A stretch of 44,798 nt of DNA from Candidatus Pacearchaeota archaeon (GCA_023228245.1 JALOBN010000015.1:1-44798); one strand, 5' to 3'; shown: positions 29,573 through 37,881, counted from the stretch's first letter. Made by a program: numbers and translations. The notes: generated by a model from the letters alone, not told the origin.

Positions 29573-30457
29573 CTATAATTTCTCCATAATAAATTTCCCA
29601 TGTTCGTATTCCACATCTTCTTTAGTCAAATCTTTTCTATTTTTTATTTTTAGATGAAATTTTTGAATTGGAGGATTGTCTAATGGAATCATTTTTCCAT
29701 TCTCTATATAAAATCCTTCCAATGTAAACTGTTTATATTCTTGGGGCTTTCCATTTATTGTAAATAAATAAAAATCTTCATATTCTTTTTTAAACTTATA
29801 AAAACTGGAATCTTTTCCATAAGGGAAAACCTTACACATAATCAACATGTAAATTAATTTATTATGTTGCTTTCCATTTTTTCTAATTTTCGACCAAAAT
29901 TTTTTCATAATTTTTCTATTTTCACTTGGATAAAGATAAGTTGAATAATTTTGGTCATCTTCAATAATAAAAGAAAGTTTGATGTTGTCTTCCATATCCC
30001 ATGTCTCTAAATTATTCCATGCAGAAATACATTCAAATATTTTCTTTCCTGCTTCTTTATCTTTGAAAACTAATCCTACTAAGAATTTTTTATCAGCAAC
30101 ATTTCCTTGGATAAATCCAAACCTATTTGCATACCATTCCGCTTTCTTTAAATCTTCGGGGGCAGGAATTGGTTGAACAAATAAAGTATTAAACATAAAA
30201 ATAGTTTTTTCTAAAATTTGTTCAATTAAAACTAATAAAATACTTATGATTAAAGAGAACTCTATGGGCAAAGTTAACACACTAGAAATAATTCCGAGGA
30301 ATGTCGAGATACGAAGAGTGTATTTTACTGCCTTCTCATATTTTTCATTTAATACTAATCTCTTTTTCTTTTTGTCTATTCTAATATCTCTAAAAAATTT
30401 ACGAAAAAATAGAATCAATTTATTACGTAATTTTACATAAAATTTTTCAATTTCCAT
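29573..30457 (-). CDS. Membrane-bound protein of unknown function
   Basis: I chose the ATG at 30457, 1 nt after the stop of the HerA-like gene; an upstream start at 30481 would overlap that gene by 23 nt. Residues 1-50 are strongly basic, two hydrophobic segments follow (about 57-75 and 78-95, GIISSVLTLPIEFSLIISILLVLIEQILE), and the rest (about 195 residues) is a soluble domain with many aromatic residues (WYANRFGF, FWSKIRKN, EYEDFYLFTING). No family is recognised. Coupling to the ATPase suggests a membrane partner of it. Confidence 0.65.
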   Translation of the reverse strand: MEIEKFYVKLRNKLILFFRKFFRDIRIDKKKKRLVLNEKYEKAVKYTLRISTFLGIISSVLTLPIEFSLIISILLVLIEQILEKTIFMFNTLFVQPIPAPEDLKKAEWYANRFGFIQGNVADKKFLVGLVFKDKEAGKKIFECISAWNNLETWDMEDNIKLSFIIEDDQNYSTYLYPSENRKIMKKFWSKIRKNGKQHNKLIYMLIMCKVFPYGKDSSFYKFKKEYEDFYLFTINGKPQEYKQFTLEGFYIENGKMIPLDNPPIQKFHLKIKNRKDLTKEDVEYEHGKFIMEKL

Positions 30458-30458
30458 T

Positions 30459-31766
30459 TTATATTTCCCTTTTGCTTCCAACTGCCGTCGGTGCTTCTCC
30501 GCCGTGCCATGTAAATCTTGGACGAATTCTTATTGGATAAATTCTTTCTGAATTATCATCAAGAACAATCGCGCTACCTTTCATCGACGGTAAATCATTC
30601 ATATACCCTGCAATTCCCTGACTAAGATAACTTTGCATAATATAATTCAAAGCGTCGACATCTGGTTGTGAAGTAACTCTGTGAGAAATTACAATGTCCG
30701 ACTGCGTCATAACATCACGATGAATTTGTCCTGGTTGTTGCGTCGCGAGAACAACAGAAATCCCCGGCTGTCTTCCTTCTCTAAGTAATTGAACAAGTGC
30801 GTCTGTCGCTGCTGTCTTCACACCAAGCGGAAGAAACTCGTGAGCCTCGTCGATAAAAAGCCAAACCAAAGGATTTTCTTTTTTCTCTGAAATAAATGAA
30901 ACATTAATTCCCTTAGAAACAGATTCAATTTCTTCTTTCTTCCTTGAATCCATTCTCTGATTGAAAATTTTTCTTGAAACTAAACTAATTACAAGTGCAC
31001 GAATATTAAACGAACCAATTGAATTGTAAACACTCAAATCCAAAACAGATGTCGTCCCAGCAGTAATCAAATCTTTTACTTCTGTCGCAGTTTCATTCTC
31101 CGCAAAAATTCCCCACTCTCTCGCAGCTTCGAAAAGTCCAATCGTCGCGTTTTTTGTTTCAGATTCACTTTTGTCGTCGCTGTTTATCCATTCAAGCATA
31201 TCCCTGATTTCAAATTTTCCCTGCTTTTTCAAATTGCTAATCATTCTCTGAATTAAAACAGAAATCGGATTTAGAATATCTAAACCAAAAGTTATAATCC
31301 AATCTTCAGAATTCATTTCCATAATATCCAAAGCGAATCTCTCGTCGATAGGAATTCCTTTTTCTAAATATTCATCGTAATGTCCCGACGGAACAAAAAC
31401 TTTCACAGGCAAATTTTTAGATTTCAAATCCCATTCTTGCAAAAGTCGTCTGTCTTTTTCATTTTGAAATTTCATTGTCCAATAAATTCCCATTGTATCA
31501 AACATTAAGCATGCAATATTCCCGCTCACATCTGGTGGAAGATTTGAAATTTCTTCTGCGATAACTCCAAGAGTGTAAGATTTACCAGAACCTCTTTTTC
31601 CAGCGACGAGAACAACGTGCGAACGAGCAACATCCATAAAAATTTTATTTGACAGCGACGTGTATTGTCCCATTTGAACATAACCTTTCCCAAGAAAAAT
31701 CAAACCTTTATCACCAAATTTTTTCTTGTCCGACTCATTTCTTCCCAGTATAATTTCATAACTCAT
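30459..31766 (-). CDS. HerA-like ATPase (HerA/FtsK superfamily)
   Basis: The 435-residue hexameric-type ATPase has Walker A at 56-65 (GKRGSGKSYT), Walker B VWLFIDEAHEF with the catalytic Glu, a sensor Gln in VVLATQQPGQIH, and an arginine-rich end (SHRVTSQPDVDAL). The N-terminal HAS-barrel-like part is short. HerA drives DNA translocation with NurA in archaeal end resection, but no NurA, Mre11 or Rad50 gene lies here; the co-transcribed neighbour is a membrane protein instead. A DNA- or protein-translocating role at the membrane is thus possible. Start chosen: ATG at 31766. Confidence 0.88.
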   Translation of the reverse strand: MSYEIILGRNESDKKKFGDKGLIFLGKGYVQMGQYTSLSNKIFMDVARSHVVLVAGKRGSGKSYTLGVIAEEISNLPPDVSGNIACLMFDTMGIYWTMKFQNEKDRRLLQEWDLKSKNLPVKVFVPSGHYDEYLEKGIPIDERFALDIMEMNSEDWIITFGLDILNPISVLIQRMISNLKKQGKFEIRDMLEWINSDDKSESETKNATIGLFEAAREWGIFAENETATEVKDLITAGTTSVLDLSVYNSIGSFNIRALVISLVSRKIFNQRMDSRKKEEIESVSKGINVSFISEKKENPLVWLFIDEAHEFLPLGVKTAATDALVQLLREGRQPGISVVLATQQPGQIHRDVMTQSDIVISHRVTSQPDVDALNYIMQSYLSQGIAGYMNDLPSMKGSAIVLDDNSERIYPIRIRPRFTWHGGEAPTAVGSKREI

Positions 31767-31892
31767 TCTATAAAATATTCAAACATCTTTTAATATTTAT
31801 TTATTCTTGCGAATAGCCATTTTAGTTTTCTTTTAGAAAAAGAAAAACCCAATATCCACAAAGTTTTTAAAAGCGAATTATTTAACACTAAA

Positions 31893-32861
31893 ATGGAAGA
31901 AAAAAAAGAAGATACAAAAGAAGAAAACCACAAACATTCTCATAAAAAAAATTTAACAAATAAAATAAGAGAAAATCCTTGGATGCTCGCAACAATTCTT
32001 TTAGCAATATTATGTTTAATTCTATTAATATTCGCATTCACAGGAAACTTTACAGGAAATTCAGTTTCTGCAGAATCAGCAGGACAAAAACTTTTAGCAT
32101 TCTACACAGCTATGGGTGTTGAAGGATTAACCTTAGATTCTGTCGAAGAAGTTTCAGGACTTTACAAAATAAATTTCGAATATGAAGACGCAATAATTCC
32201 TTTCTATGTAACTAAAGATGGAAAAAGTTTCATTCCCGGCGATTATGTAAGTTCATTCGGAACAGAAGAAACTGAAGAAACAGAAACTTCAACTGAAGTT
32301 GTAAAATCAGACAAACCTGTTGTTGAATTATACATTTGGTCTTACTGCCCATATGGAGTAACTGCATTAAGTCCTTTCGCTGACGTAGCTAAACTTTTGG
32401 GAAGTTTCGCTGATTTCAAAGTTTACTTATATTATGCAGGACACGGAGACCACGAAGAACAGCAAAATAAAATACAAGCTTGTATACAAGAATTAGAACC
32501 AGAAAAATACTGGGATTACGCAAAGGCATTCACAGAAGATATTTACACAAAATGTTCAGGTAACATCACATGTGACTTGGAAGAATCAACTACATTAATG
32601 AAAACATTAGGAATTGATTCTGCTAAAGTATTATCTTGTGTAAGTTCTCAGGGAGAAAAATTATTGGAAGAAGATTCACAAGCTGCTCAAGATGCAGGAG
32701 TTCAGGGCTCACCAACATTAATTATCAACGGAATACAGACAAGCGTATCAAGAACAGCAGAAGCATACAAAGGTGCAGTTTGTTCAGCATTCAACGAAGT
32801 TCCTTCAGCATGTTCGCAAACTTTAGATTCAAGTGCAGCAACAACTTCTGGAAATTGTTAA
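31893..32861 (+). CDS. Membrane-anchored thioredoxin-fold (DsbA-like) protein with CPYG site
   Basis: A cytoplasmic Lys/His-rich start and one membrane helix (about 31-48) precede a linker and small N-terminal domain (60-135), then a thioredoxin fold (143-290). The active site is WSYCPYG (Cys152), in which the second Cys of CxxC is replaced by Gly155. The cis-Pro loop is present (QGSPTLIING), and the helical insert holds further cysteines (QACIQ, KCSGNITCD, LSCVSS). The domain is extracytoplasmic and could act in disulfide exchange for the Cys-rich surface proteins encoded here. A TATA box (about 31862-31871) fits a leaderless start. Confidence 0.82.
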   Translation: MEEKKEDTKEENHKHSHKKNLTNKIRENPWMLATILLAILCLILLIFAFTGNFTGNSVSAESAGQKLLAFYTAMGVEGLTLDSVEEVSGLYKINFEYEDAIIPFYVTKDGKSFIPGDYVSSFGTEETEETETSTEVVKSDKPVVELYIWSYCPYGVTALSPFADVAKLLGSFADFKVYLYYAGHGDHEEQQNKIQACIQELEPEKYWDYAKAFTEDIYTKCSGNITCDLEESTTLMKTLGIDSAKVLSCVSSQGEKLLEEDSQAAQDAGVQGSPTLIINGIQTSVSRTAEAYKGAVCSAFNEVPSACSQTLDSSAATTSGNC

Positions 32862-32875
32862 TACTTAAAAAATAA

Positions 32876-33118
32876 TTAATCTCTCTTATTTTTTCTCCAC
32901 TTCTTAAGAATTATTTTGAAGCCGATTATTTTTGCAGTATAATTTTTCCCAAGTTTTTCTAAAAGTTCTGCAGAATATTCTTTTATTTTTTCTTTGTCGT
33001 GGCCTGCACTTTTCAAAACAGAAAGTCTGACATTCTCGTGATTTTCAAAAATGTGTTTAAGTGTCCCGATAAAATTATCTGTGATTCCATTTTTCCCAAG
33101 TTGTATTTCTGCGTGCAT
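32876..33118 (-). CDS. YhbY/CRM-domain RNA-binding protein
   Basis: The 80 residues form a single CRM domain: EIQLGKNGITDNFIGTLKHIFENHENVRLSVL with the GKNG loop, and NYTAKIIGFKIILKKWRK at the end, as in YhbY-like ribosome-assembly factors. Such proteins bind large-subunit RNA precursors. The TATA element (GTATAAAAAGG, about 33137-33147) gives it its own promoter. It stands alone between the thioredoxin-fold gene (convergent) and the RuBisCO region. Confidence 0.85.
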   Translation of the reverse strand: MHAEIQLGKNGITDNFIGTLKHIFENHENVRLSVLKSAGHDKEKIKEYSAELLEKLGKNYTAKIIGFKIILKKWRKNKRD

Positions 33119-33196
33119 AGAAAAATAAATTATATCCCCTTTTTATACTTTAGCAAATTTATTTTCAAATGCTTCCTATATTTGGGTTGTAGGATG

Positions 33197-33217
33197 AAAA
33201 ACCCGCTGGTGGTTTTT
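33197..33217. terminator. Hairpin after the NFACT-R gene
   Basis: The arms AAAAACC (33197-33203) and GGTTTTT (33211-33217) are perfect 7-bp inverted repeats with a 7-nt loop, touching the stop codon of the minus-strand gene. On the plus strand a T-rich run follows, so it could stop transcription from that side too. GGGTT at 33184-33188 can pair with AACCC (33200-33204) instead. Confidence 0.45.
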
Positions 33218-33588
33218 TATTTTTTATATCTTTCAATATCTATTTTTTTTACAGAAATAACTTTTAATTTTCCTGAAACTTTCCAAGTTCCAGATTTCGC
33301 AAAAATCGGCTTTTTCACGTCGTGGCCAGTGAATTGATGAATCTCCACATTCGATTTATTATCTCTCCAATCTTGACTTTTCGATGCGCAGATTATTGCA
33401 GATTCCTTAATTTCTTTTTCAGAAGGATCAATTTTATCAATAACACAAAACGGACTTCCAGGTTCAACAGTATGCAAAATCATATTCCCTTTTCCTTTGA
33501 ATTCTTTTACTAACTCGTCATTGCTTTCAGAATCTTTTCCAAGAAAAATTTTCGTTCCAGTTGATAAATTAAATTCGCGGTATTTCAT
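33217..33588 (-). CDS. Stand-alone NFACT-R (RqcH C-terminal-like) domain
   Basis: The 123 residues match the NFACT-R domain (DUF814): KIFLGKDSESNDELVKEFKGK, MILHTVEPGSPFCVI, a helix with AIICASKSQDWRD, and FTGHDVKKPIFAKSGTWKV. In RqcH/NEMF this domain binds tRNA on split ribosomal subunits in quality control. Here the NFACT-N and coiled-coil parts are missing, so it is a minimal protein. It overlaps the Nudix gene by 4 nt. RNA binding is inferred from the family. Confidence 0.85.
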   Translation of the reverse strand: MKYREFNLSTGTKIFLGKDSESNDELVKEFKGKGNMILHTVEPGSPFCVIDKIDPSEKEIKESAIICASKSQDWRDNKSNVEIHQFTGHDVKKPIFAKSGTWKVSGKLKVISVKKIDIERYKK

Positions 33589-34076
33589 ATTTTATTCGGT
33601 TTCCTCAGGTTTTCTACTATGTTAGGTTCTTTTTTCAAAAGAACCCACTCATTTACAATCTTTAAACATTTCTTTTGATTTTCCCATGTAACTTTTTTAA
33701 CTGCTTCGTTAAAATTCATCCATTTAAAATCAGAATGTTCTCTTTTATCAATAGAAACTTTTCCCATCTGAACTTCTGCAGAAAATAAATGATACGTCTG
33801 CCCGATAAATCCTTTTCTGTCATTCATTTTCTTTTTGTATTTGTAAAGTCCATCAACATTAAATTTTTTTATTTTCAAAATCTTTAATCCCGTTTCTTCT
33901 TTAATTTCTCGTCGGACAGTCATTTTTTTCGTTTCTAAAAATTCAATTTTGCCTTTTGGAAATTCCCAGCCAACCCAATGCTTTTTTCTTTTCAAAATTA
34001 AATATTTTATTTTATTATTTTCATTTACAGAATAAGCAACTGCAAAAATTGCGTGTCTCAATTTTCCTTTTCTCAT
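33585..34076 (-). CDS. Nudix hydrolase (Ap4A-hydrolase-like)
   Basis: The Nudix box is GKIEFLETKKMTVRREIKEETGL (GX5EX7REUXEEXGU), with the preceding WEFPKGKIE segment resembling diadenosine-tetraphosphate hydrolases. Length is 163. Substrate is inferred: Ap4A hydrolysis would give ATP plus AMP, while ADP-ribose hydrolysis would give AMP plus ribose-5-phosphate. Either product could enter the AMP/RuBisCO pathway suggested by the adjacent gene. A TATA-like GAATAAAAAGG (about 34098-34108) lies just after the RuBisCO stop, so it may have its own promoter. Confidence 0.88.
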   Translation of the reverse strand: MRKGKLRHAIFAVAYSVNENNKIKYLILKRKKHWVGWEFPKGKIEFLETKKMTVRREIKEETGLKILKIKKFNVDGLYKYKKKMNDRKGFIGQTYHLFSAEVQMGKVSIDKREHSDFKWMNFNEAVKKVTWENQKKCLKIVNEWVLLKKEPNIVENLRKPNKI

Positions 34077-34118
34077 AATTAAAAAAATACAACTTCCTTT
34101 TTATTCTTTTTTATAAAA

Positions 34119-35396
34119 TTAATCCTTCCACTTCTTCAAAGATTCTTCTAACTCAACGTGCGTCTTCGCATATTCTTTCAAAGAAATTTTTTTCAGCGAC
34201 GCATCAACAGCTTGCCTCATTGCTCTTGCACCTGCTTCTGTTCCAAATGGATGTCCGTGAATTCCTCCACCTGCTTGGAGAACAATATCTTTTCCCATTA
34301 AATTAATTATTTTCGGAACTATCGCAGGATAAACTCCGCCAGATGCAACACCAAAAACAGGATTTACTCCGTACCATTTTTGTGAAAGATTTTTCTGCGT
34401 CTCTTTTGTAAATTCAGATTCCATTTCTTCTTCAATATGCAAAACCTCGTCGGCATCACCAGACATTTTTCCAAACGCAGTTCCAATATGCAAACTATCA
34501 ACACCAACCATTCTCGCAAGTTGTGCAATTACTTCCATAGACATTCCATGTTCGGGATTTCTGTCGAGCATCGCGTGTCCTGCTCTGTGTGCATGAATTG
34601 GAAGTTTGCAATGATTTCTCGCAGTCTGCAACGCACTCCAACCCAAAGTTAAAATATCAAGCATAATAAAATTTCCGCCGTTATCCTCGACGAATTTAAT
34701 TCTCTTCAACATTTCTTCTGTCTCCGCAGTGCAATTTACAAAATAAATTTTTTTCTCGCCAGTTTCTTTTTCTGCCTGCTTGCACATTTTTATCGTAGCT
34801 AAAAATCTTTTTTGAAAATTATTAAAATTCTGCGAAGTCAAATTCTCATCGTCTTTTACAATATCACATCCGCCAATCCAGGAATTATATGCAACCATCG
34901 CGTGTTCATCAGAAGTCAATCCAACTTTCGGTTTTACAATTGTTCCGATGAGCGGACGATTTTTTACGCCCAAATATTTTCTGATTCCCTCAATTCCAAA
35001 TCTAGGCCCCTTGAAAGATTTCAGCATTTTTTCAGGAATCTTAACATCTTCCCATCGCAATCCTTCAGCAGATTTCATTCCATAAATATTTCCACCAACA
35101 GAAGACATTATCGACGGCAAATTTCCTAATTCAAAAAGTTCAATGGGATAAGCAATCCTGCATCTTTTTTTATTTTCATTCAAATAATAAACTTTAGGAG
35201 AAAGTTTTTCTCCAATTTTTTTATTCATAGTTTTAACGTCAGTCCAAGTCCCGACAGAACTCTCACCAGCGACGATAGAACAAACTTCTCTAAAATTATA
35301 TCCTTTGCCCGGTTTAACTTTAAACTGACAAACTAAATCCGTATTTTTCGGAGTGTATTCTAAATCTATAAAATTATCATAATGAACGAGCGTCAT
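34119..35396 (-). CDS. rbcL: RuBisCO large subunit, form III-type
   Basis: The enzyme carboxylates ribulose-1,5-bisphosphate, in archaea mostly as a step of AMP/nucleoside breakdown. I start it at 35396 (425 residues), 1 nt after the upstream stop; an open frame 22 codons longer would overlap the neighbour. All key residues are present: Glu45 (GESSVGTW), Asn103 (GGNIYGM), Lys155 and Lys157 (GTIVKPKVGL), Lys181 to be carbamylated with Asp183/Glu184 (IVKDDENLTSQ), His270/Arg271 (HAHRAGHAM), His303 and loop-6 Lys310 (HIGTAFGKMSG), Ser352 (ASGGVYP) and Gly376-377. No small-subunit gene is seen. Whether it is III-b or the II/III type cannot be settled by eye. No AMP phosphorylase or R15P isomerase gene lies in the window. 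Confidence 0.93.
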   Translation of the reverse strand: MTLVHYDNFIDLEYTPKNTDLVCQFKVKPGKGYNFREVCSIVAGESSVGTWTDVKTMNKKIGEKLSPKVYYLNENKKRCRIAYPIELFELGNLPSIMSSVGGNIYGMKSAEGLRWEDVKIPEKMLKSFKGPRFGIEGIRKYLGVKNRPLIGTIVKPKVGLTSDEHAMVAYNSWIGGCDIVKDDENLTSQNFNNFQKRFLATIKMCKQAEKETGEKKIYFVNCTAETEEMLKRIKFVEDNGGNFIMLDILTLGWSALQTARNHCKLPIHAHRAGHAMLDRNPEHGMSMEVIAQLARMVGVDSLHIGTAFGKMSGDADEVLHIEEEMESEFTKETQKNLSQKWYGVNPVFGVASGGVYPAIVPKIINLMGKDIVLQAGGGIHGHPFGTEAGARAMRQAVDASLKKISLKEYAKTHVELEESLKKWKD

Positions 35397-35397
35397 T

Positions 35398-35967
35398 TTA
35401 TTTTCTTTTTCGTTTGATTTTTTTATTTTCTTTTTTGTCTCTTCTTGCAAGATAATATGCAAGCCAAATCAAGATAAACAAAGCCAAACCAAGAATCAAA
35501 AATCGCAAAACATCTTCCATAAATTGCCAATATCTTGCAGTTCCGTAAATTATGTAAAACAAACTTCCGAGCATTAATCCGCCTGAAACTGCAGAAACTT
35601 TAATTAAAATTACTGAGACTGCGATTACAATAATACTGACGATTAAACTTATTAAGAATAAATTTTTTGAATAATCTCTGTTTGCCTTTTCATATTCTAA
35701 ACTGCAAAAATCACAAACTAAACTGGTTTCACATCCGTCTACATCGTATTCATATTTGGGAATTCCTTGTTGATTATAACAATCGGTCATTTGTTTTTGC
35801 AATTCTAAATTAAAACTACAATTCACAATTTTTTCGGGATAATAATAACTTTGATTGCAAAACTTATCATATTCGGGTTCGTCGTAAACTAATTTCGTTC
35901 CATAAACAAAAAACATTACAAAAATTACAGCAATTACAATTCCAAGCAATAAATTTTTCACATCCAT
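35398..35967 (-). CDS. Four-helix membrane protein with Cys-rich loop
   Basis: The 189 residues hold a first membrane helix (5-22), an outer loop of about 80 residues with seven or so cysteines (FCNQSYYY, NCSFN, DCYNQ, GCETSLVCDFCSLEYE), then three helices (about 103-122, 127-143, 154-172) and a strongly basic cytoplasmic tail (RRDKKENKKIKRKRK). Similar unnamed proteins are frequent in DPANN genomes. It overlaps the CysRS gene by 10 nt and is 1 nt from RuBisCO, so the three are co-transcribed. The Cys-rich loop would be outside. Confidence 0.7.
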   Translation of the reverse strand: MDVKNLLLGIVIAVIFVMFFVYGTKLVYDEPEYDKFCNQSYYYPEKIVNCSFNLELQKQMTDCYNQQGIPKYEYDVDGCETSLVCDFCSLEYEKANRDYSKNLFLISLIVSIIVIAVSVILIKVSAVSGGLMLGSLFYIIYGTARYWQFMEDVLRFLILGLALFILIWLAYYLARRDKKENKKIKRKRK

Positions 35968-37295
35968 TCTAATTTTTTTATCTTGTAACCCTCTTTTATA
36001 TCATCAACTTGCCATCCTTTCTTTTTAATCTTTTCTCTAAGTGCATCTGACTTTTTCCAATCTTTATTTTTTCTCGCTTCTTCTCTTTCCTCAACAATTT
36101 TTAAAACGTCGTCGGGAATTTCAACTTTTTCATTTTTCAACAAATCAAGTTCAAAAGTTTTTTCAATTTCTTTAATCGTTCCAATTTTTCCTTTTGCATC
36201 TTTATCTCGAATTAATTTCCACAAAACAGCGAGTGCTTCTGGCGTATTCAAATCATCGTTCATAGAATCCTTAAACGCATTAAGATATTCTGAATTAATT
36301 TTTTTGTCATCTTTTAATTCTGAAATTATATTTTTCAATCTTTCATAAGATTTTTTAGCGTCGTCTAAAGTTTGTTTTGAAAAATCAACTGGTTTTCTGT
36401 AATGGGATGAAATAATAAAATATCGAATTACTCTTCCGTCGTAATCTTTCAGCAAATCTCTTATTGTTTTAAAATTTCCAAGACTCTTGCTCATTTTCAC
36501 ATTGTCGACGTTAACCATTCCGTTATGCACCCAATAATTCACAAATTTTTTTCCTGTTGCAGCTTCGCTCTGCGCGATTTCGTCTTCGTGATGCGGAAAA
36601 ATTAAATCCTGTCCTCCGCCGTGAATATCAAAAGGCAAACCTAAAATTTTTTCAGACATTGCGGAACATTCAATATGCCAACCAGGTCTCCCTTTTCCCC
36701 AAGGAGAATTCCAAGAAGGTTCTCCGGGTTTAGAAAATTTCCACAAAACAAAATCTTCTTTATTCTTTTTCTCTTCATTAACATCAACTCTTTTTCCAGA
36801 AATTAAATCTTCTATTTTTTGATGAGATAATTTTCCGTAGTCTTTGAACTTAGAAATATTATAATAAACTCCGTCGCTGTTAATAACATAAGTGTATCCT
36901 TTTTTTTCAAGACGCTCAATTAAATTAATCATTTCAGAAACATATTCTGTTGCTCTTGTTTGCACGTCTGGTTTATCGACTCCGATTTTCCCGTAATCTT
37001 CAATATGTGCTTTCAAATTTCTTTCTGTTAATTTTTTAATATCTTCACCAAGCTCATTAGCCTTTTTTATTATTTTGTCATCGATATCTGTGATGTTTGA
37101 AACAAATTTTACACTCATTCCTAAAAATTTTAAATATTTTCTAAGAATATCAAAAGTTATTTGCTGTCTCGCATGTCCGAGATGAGGAACATCATTTACC
37201 GTGGGTCCGCAAACATACATTCGCACAGAATCTTTTTTAATTGGTTTGAACTCTTCTTTTTTTCTAGTTAATGTATTATATAATTTTAATTTCAT
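35958..37295 (-). CDS. cysS: Cysteinyl-tRNA synthetase
   Basis: This class I synthetase charges tRNA-Cys. Present are CGPTVNDVPHLGHAR (with Zn ligand Cys29 and the HIGH-type motif HLGH), the Zn/cysteine-binding RPGWHIECSAMS and FPHHEDEIAQSEA, and KMSKS in VKMSKSLGNF. A DALR-type region and a short anticodon-binding end (WQVDDIKEGYKIKKLEW) follow. Length 445 is typical of the compact form. A TATA-like tract (about 37314-37325) precedes the ATG. It leads the unit with the membrane protein and RuBisCO. Confidence 0.96.
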   Translation of the reverse strand: MKLKLYNTLTRKKEEFKPIKKDSVRMYVCGPTVNDVPHLGHARQQITFDILRKYLKFLGMSVKFVSNITDIDDKIIKKANELGEDIKKLTERNLKAHIEDYGKIGVDKPDVQTRATEYVSEMINLIERLEKKGYTYVINSDGVYYNISKFKDYGKLSHQKIEDLISGKRVDVNEEKKNKEDFVLWKFSKPGEPSWNSPWGKGRPGWHIECSAMSEKILGLPFDIHGGGQDLIFPHHEDEIAQSEAATGKKFVNYWVHNGMVNVDNVKMSKSLGNFKTIRDLLKDYDGRVIRYFIISSHYRKPVDFSKQTLDDAKKSYERLKNIISELKDDKKINSEYLNAFKDSMNDDLNTPEALAVLWKLIRDKDAKGKIGTIKEIEKTFELDLLKNEKVEIPDDVLKIVEEREEARKNKDWKKSDALREKIKKKGWQVDDIKEGYKIKKLEWM

Positions 37296-37322
37296 AAAAT
37301 TCTAAGAAGAAACTATTTTAAA

Positions 37323-37880
37323 TTATTTTGCTTTTATTTTCAAATCAAAAAAGTCTGTTGCGTAAGTTTCTCCATCTGCCTGAACATTTATTCTAAATCT
37401 TATTGTGCAAAGCGGTGCACCAGTCGGAATTTCAAATAAAACTTTTTGTGTAGAAATATCTCCAGAAGGAATTGGAATGTCATTTTCCGCTCTTCCTGTA
37501 GCAATCCACCCAGTAACTTCTGCTTCATCAACTCCGCATTTTGTTTCCAAATCAGCGTCGGAAATTGTAATTTCATATGAAAAAGTTGCATCTCCTGAAG
37601 CTCCAGTCAAAAGATTTTTAATACCAATCCCAACACCATCAGTAGTTTCCTGTTTTATTTCAATAAGTCGCGTGCTTGGATAAATTGAAATTCTATCTTC
37701 ATCAGAGAATAATTGATTTATCTCGTTTCTTAATTGCTGGTCTGTTAAATCTACAACACTCTGTGCACTCGAAAAAATTTGCTGGACAAAAAATATCCCT
37801 AAAACTAAAAGTGTAACTGATAATACAATAGTAACAATTGTCCCAACGGACATCTCCATTGCAGCTGTTTTATTTTTCAT
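37323..37880 (-). CDS. Pilin-like secreted protein (AAMEMSVG type)
   Basis: A short basic start (MKNKTAAMEMSVG) runs into a hydrophobic helix (TIVTIVLSVTLLVLGIFFVQQIF). The MEMSVG element matches the MEISFG and LEVSFG elements of the pilin-like proteins at 6113 and 5125, so it belongs to the same surface system although encoded 31 kb away. The Gly-Gln cleavage pair is replaced by Thr-Ala-Ala, so processing may differ. The outer part (about 150 residues) is a beta-rich domain with two cysteines (TKCGVDEAE and APLCTIRF). It begins 1 nt after the stop of the small membrane protein gene. Confidence 0.72.
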   Translation of the reverse strand: MKNKTAAMEMSVGTIVTIVLSVTLLVLGIFFVQQIFSSAQSVVDLTDQQLRNEINQLFSDEDRISIYPSTRLIEIKQETTDGVGIGIKNLLTGASGDATFSYEITISDADLETKCGVDEAEVTGWIATGRAENDIPIPSGDISTQKVLFEIPTGAPLCTIRFRINVQADGETYATDFFDLKIKAK

Positions 37881-37881
37881 T

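Noticed and set aside
29455..31856. The string AAAAGAAAAACCCA occurring near 29455 and near 31843
   Set aside because: Low-complexity A/G sequence in an AT-rich genome, and the two copies would be transcribed in opposite senses; probably chance.
35397..35462. A 22-residue N-terminal extension of RuBisCO
   Set aside because: It overlaps the gene upstream and is Lys/Glu-rich, unlike RuBisCO N-termini; the ATG at 35396 follows the stop by 1 nt.
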